From: Chitinophagaceae bacterium | GTDB lineage: Bacteria > Bacteroidota > Bacteroidia > Chitinophagales > Chitinophagaceae | Length of the DNA stretch: 55,129 nucleotides | Direction: 5' to 3' | NCBI GenBank assembly: GCA_020848815.1 | Contig: JADLHL010000017.1 | Coordinates: forward strand, 1-55,129 | Notes under the pieces: generated by a model | Told to the model about the DNA's origin: nothing | Databases searched by the model: none | Seen by the model: the letters and a program-made list of their open reading frames with translations, nothing else | Shown here: positions 52,643-55,129 of the stretch, in pieces | Layout of the letters: each line of letters opens with the position of its first letter | Numbering within the stretch: the first letter of the stretch is position 1 | Program-made: the position numbers and the translations under genes

Positions 52643-55057
52643 CTAGAATGGATAACCAATACCAAACTGTATAGCAAGGTTACTGCGGTTGTGTACACCA
52701 AGCCGGTTGGTACTTTTCCACTCAAAGGTTTTTAGCCAGCCAGCGCCTTCTCGTACAGGGTCTTTCACTTTAAAGCCTGCATCAAAACGTACTACCAAAA
52801 AACTGAGGTCCCAGCGAATGCCATAACCTAACGCTACTGCCAGATCTCTATAAAGATTTTTTAAACTAAATGCCCCAAAACCATCACTGGCCGGAGTATG
52901 GTTCCAAATGTTGCCGATATCAGCAAAAACGGCACCTTCTAATGAGTATCCAAATAGGCGCATAAGCCGCTTTCGATGTTCGATATTGAACTCGAGTTGT
53001 ATATCGCCAAAGCGGTCGGAAAAGCGGGCAGTATCACTGGCAAGGCTATTACCCAAACCCAGTTGCCTTATACTCCATGCCCGCATACTGTTGCTACCGC
53101 CCGTTACAAACTGCCTGAAGAATGGCAGCTTTGCTTTTCGCTGATCGGAAAGATCCCATCCTACGCCACCGAAGAAACGAAAATGCAATGATGACTTTGG
53201 CAGTTGAATGCGATGTAATACCTGTGCTTCTACTTTGAAAAATTTGAAGAATGCTCTTTTAAACATCGAGTCGATGACGGGTACTGTCAGTTCGCCGGAT
53301 ATCCGCACATTTCCACCATGCTTTGTATTGTTGTATGCCAATATTCTTTCGAAGCTGGCCCTTGTACTGAGTACATTGCCGGGTGTAAATGAGTAAGCCA
53401 ACGAAGGGTTGTCGAAGATGATTTTGTTGAGGCTATCAGTAGAAACTGTATCAACAATTTCTATAGTGGGAAAAGAAAAGCTGAATGTGTTTTTGCCTTT
53501 GCGCAGCTCCCAACCTAAACCTGCGGTAAAACTGGATTGCTTAAAAAATCGAAACCTGTCTGTCAGTGTAAGTCCGGCCTGTATAAAGGTTCTTCTGCTA
53601 TCGAGTTGCCGGTTATCCAATACCCTGAACGGCCACAGCAACCTCGGTAAAGAAAAGGTTTGGTTGACGTTGAAAATAAACGATTGAAAGATGTCGCCGG
53701 AGCCTGATGATGTATTGTTGTTAATTTCTAAACCCGCCCTGCCTTGCAGTGTAGATTGTGTGCCTTTCTTCCACACATTTCGGCTGCGGTAAGTAGCACC
53801 CAGTGCCACTGCAAAAAAGCGACCAGCCAACACGTTACTGGCAGAAATATTGTTGTTTTGGCTGCCTTCCAAATCCACCTGAAAGCTTTGTCTTTTAGCA
53901 GGAAACAAAAAGAAATGAAAATTTACTTTGGCTACAGAATCTGTATCATAAGTAAAGGTTCTTACATCCAACTGTTGCCATGGTCCCATTTGCGTAAAGC
54001 TGTTTACCGTTCGGAAATACCGCGTTTCGTTGTACAGCTGGCCAGGTAATAAATAGTTGGTACGCCGCAGCATTTTTTCCTGATAGTTATGCTCAGTTTC
54101 CCGTATTTGCACCCTCGATCCATTACTGAGTTCTGTAAACTTCCCCATGCTGATAAGGCTATCGGGGTTGTCGCTGATATTTGTTTCGGGGTAAATGAAT
54201 ACACTATCTATTTGGTACTGTTTGAAGAAGTCGGGGTTGGCACCGGGGCGTTTCAGTATCCTGATTTTTGCGGTAGGATTTTCCCTTCTCTTTTGTGCTT
54301 GAATCTGTTGTTCAATCGGGTCAAGATCGAAGTTTACCAGCGATGGGTCGGTGGTGTCTACTTCGGCCAATAAGCCGGCACGGCTCATTCTGAAAAAACC
54401 CTGCTGGCGATACATGGCAGTAAGCCTGTCGAGTTCATTGGCTATATTTTGTTTGCTATAAAGGTCTCCCTTTTTCAATGCTCCTTTTCCCTTGGTTTCT
54501 TCTGCCTTCAATTGCATCAGGGTATCGTTGCGTAGTGTTGAGCTGTCGCTAAAGGCATACCAGATGGTATCTATACGAATGGGCTTGCCCAACTTTAACC
54601 GAAACTCAGTTTTAACTTCTACCCGTTTGTCTTTTTGTAATTGAAAAAATTTGTTGGCTCTTTTTACGGTATCAAATTTTACAATCACCGTATCAAAAGA
54701 AGCACCGTAATATCCTTCGCTGTTCAAAAAACCGTTCATAAAAATCCGGGTCGAAGAAAGCGTAGAAGAATCAAATACAGGAGGTTTTAAAATTTGGGTA
54801 AAGCCAAGTACCAAACGGCTGGGCACCGCTAAACTGTCGGCTACAAAAGTGAGCAACCTTTCTTCCAGCACCGTCTTTTGCTCTTTGTTTAAATCGGGAG
54901 CATTTAGTTTTACCACATTGCTCACCACATAAGGTTTGCCCACCGGCGCATCTTTTACCGCCACACAGCCGCTAAGCCATAGCAAACAAAAGGCTGGCAG
55001 GAAAAAACGGCTGAAACGTTGCAATACTGTAAGTTCGCCGGGGTGAAGTAAACGCAT
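52643..55057 (-). CDS. tamL: TamL-type BamA/TamA family outer-membrane lipoprotein
   Basis: A lipoprotein-anchored member of the BamA/TamA (Omp85) family, 804 residues. The lipobox LWLSGC puts the lipid on C31. POTRA-like domains follow (about 40-400). The C-terminal 16-strand-type barrel has GGSNSMRAWSIRQLG, which resembles the conserved V-R-G-Y/F loop segment, and the terminal strand ends in F (IQFGIGYPF). In Bacteroidota TamL works with TamB in outer-membrane assembly; no tamB is in this window, so the pairing is inferred. ATG 55057 is the chosen start; one at 55114 is possible. The gene is convergent with truB. Confidence 0.85.
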   Translation of the reverse strand: MRLLHPGELTVLQRFSRFFLPAFCLLWLSGCVAVKDAPVGKPYVVSNVVKLNAPDLNKEQKTVLEERLLTFVADSLAVPSRLVLGFTQILKPPVFDSSTLSSTRIFMNGFLNSEGYYGASFDTVIVKFDTVKRANKFFQLQKDKRVEVKTEFRLKLGKPIRIDTIWYAFSDSSTLRNDTLMQLKAEETKGKGALKKGDLYSKQNIANELDRLTAMYRQQGFFRMSRAGLLAEVDTTDPSLVNFDLDPIEQQIQAQKRRENPTAKIRILKRPGANPDFFKQYQIDSVFIYPETNISDNPDSLISMGKFTELSNGSRVQIRETEHNYQEKMLRRTNYLLPGQLYNETRYFRTVNSFTQMGPWQQLDVRTFTYDTDSVAKVNFHFFLFPAKRQSFQVDLEGSQNNNISASNVLAGRFFAVALGATYRSRNVWKKGTQSTLQGRAGLEINNNTSSGSGDIFQSFIFNVNQTFSLPRLLWPFRVLDNRQLDSRRTFIQAGLTLTDRFRFFKQSSFTAGLGWELRKGKNTFSFSFPTIEIVDTVSTDSLNKIIFDNPSLAYSFTPGNVLSTRASFERILAYNNTKHGGNVRISGELTVPVIDSMFKRAFFKFFKVEAQVLHRIQLPKSSLHFRFFGGVGWDLSDQRKAKLPFFRQFVTGGSNSMRAWSIRQLGLGNSLASDTARFSDRFGDIQLEFNIEHRKRLMRLFGYSLEGAVFADIGNIWNHTPASDGFGAFSLKNLYRDLAVALGYGIRWDLSFLVVRFDAGFKVKDPVREGAGWLKTFEWKSTNRLGVHNRSNLAIQFGIGYPF

Positions 55058-55129
55058 GAATGGCTGTATGCTAAGTAAAAATGAAGTCAAATATATCCAA
55101 AGTTTAAAGGCCAAAAAACAAAGGCTTGA

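Overview
The window is a gene-dense chromosomal segment of a Bacteroidota bacterium, most likely of the order Chitinophagales (family Chitinophagaceae or near). This rests on gene content. There are type IX secretion (T9SS) adhesins with gliding-motility C-terminal domains next to a PorP/SprF protein, a TamL-type lipoprotein of the BamA/TamA family, an outer-membrane beta-barrel receptor with a carboxypeptidase-like N-terminus, a short Bacteroidota-type arginine decarboxylase, a zinc-free bL31, and a GlmU-related nucleotidyltransferase. It also rests on promoters: many genes carry the Bacteroidota -7 box TAnnTTTG. Forty-five protein genes are annotated. I see no rRNA, tRNA, CRISPR array, insertion sequence or prophage, and no gene-free stretch above 300 bases; the largest gaps, 45818-46098 and 40925-41196, are described.

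Layout. 48-5662: 2-oxoglutarate dehydrogenase E2, an rRNA methyltransferase, a lipoprotein, mnmA, a retropepsin-like protein and ssb. 5747-15364: an M14 peptidase; folK with a deoxynucleoside kinase, divergent from sppA; an ABC-2 permease; pyrE; a secreted metal-binding-type protein; an LEA-like lipoprotein; and a WbqC-like protein. 15428-25184: a three-gene cell-surface unit made of two giant PKD-repeat T9SS substrates and a PorP/SprF partner. 25205-32169: a lipoprotein, a Tat-type glycosylasparaginase, a TPR protein joined to gyrA, and a glycosyltransferase. 32282-40924: tsaC/sua5, tpiA, a GlmU-like enzyme, rpmE (type B), yajQ, a large outer-membrane receptor, lgt and a bacilliredoxin. 41197-49134: hsp20, two uncharacterised secreted proteins, speA and the translation cluster thrS, infC, rpmI, rplT, which is interrupted by an opposite-strand gene. 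49263-55057: a Pro/Lys/Thr-rich secreted protein, a DUF58 protein, truB and tamL.

How the genes fit together. Most are housekeeping: translation and tRNA modification (mnmA, tsaC, truB, thrS, infC, rpmI, rplT, rpmE), nucleotide and folate metabolism (pyrE, deoxynucleoside kinase, folK), DNA topology and repair (gyrA, ssb) and envelope biogenesis (lgt, tamL, sppA). The accessory feature is the surface locus at 15428-25184. Its two adhesins share a collinear PKD stalk and C-terminal sorting domain but carry unrelated N-terminal heads. Well-formed hairpin terminators separate many convergent pairs. Several -7 boxes lie only 4-5 bases before the start codon, which suggests leaderless or nearly leaderless mRNAs.

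Start codons were often moved inward to agree with signal peptides, promoters or terminators. All family assignments come from reading motifs by eye, without database searches.
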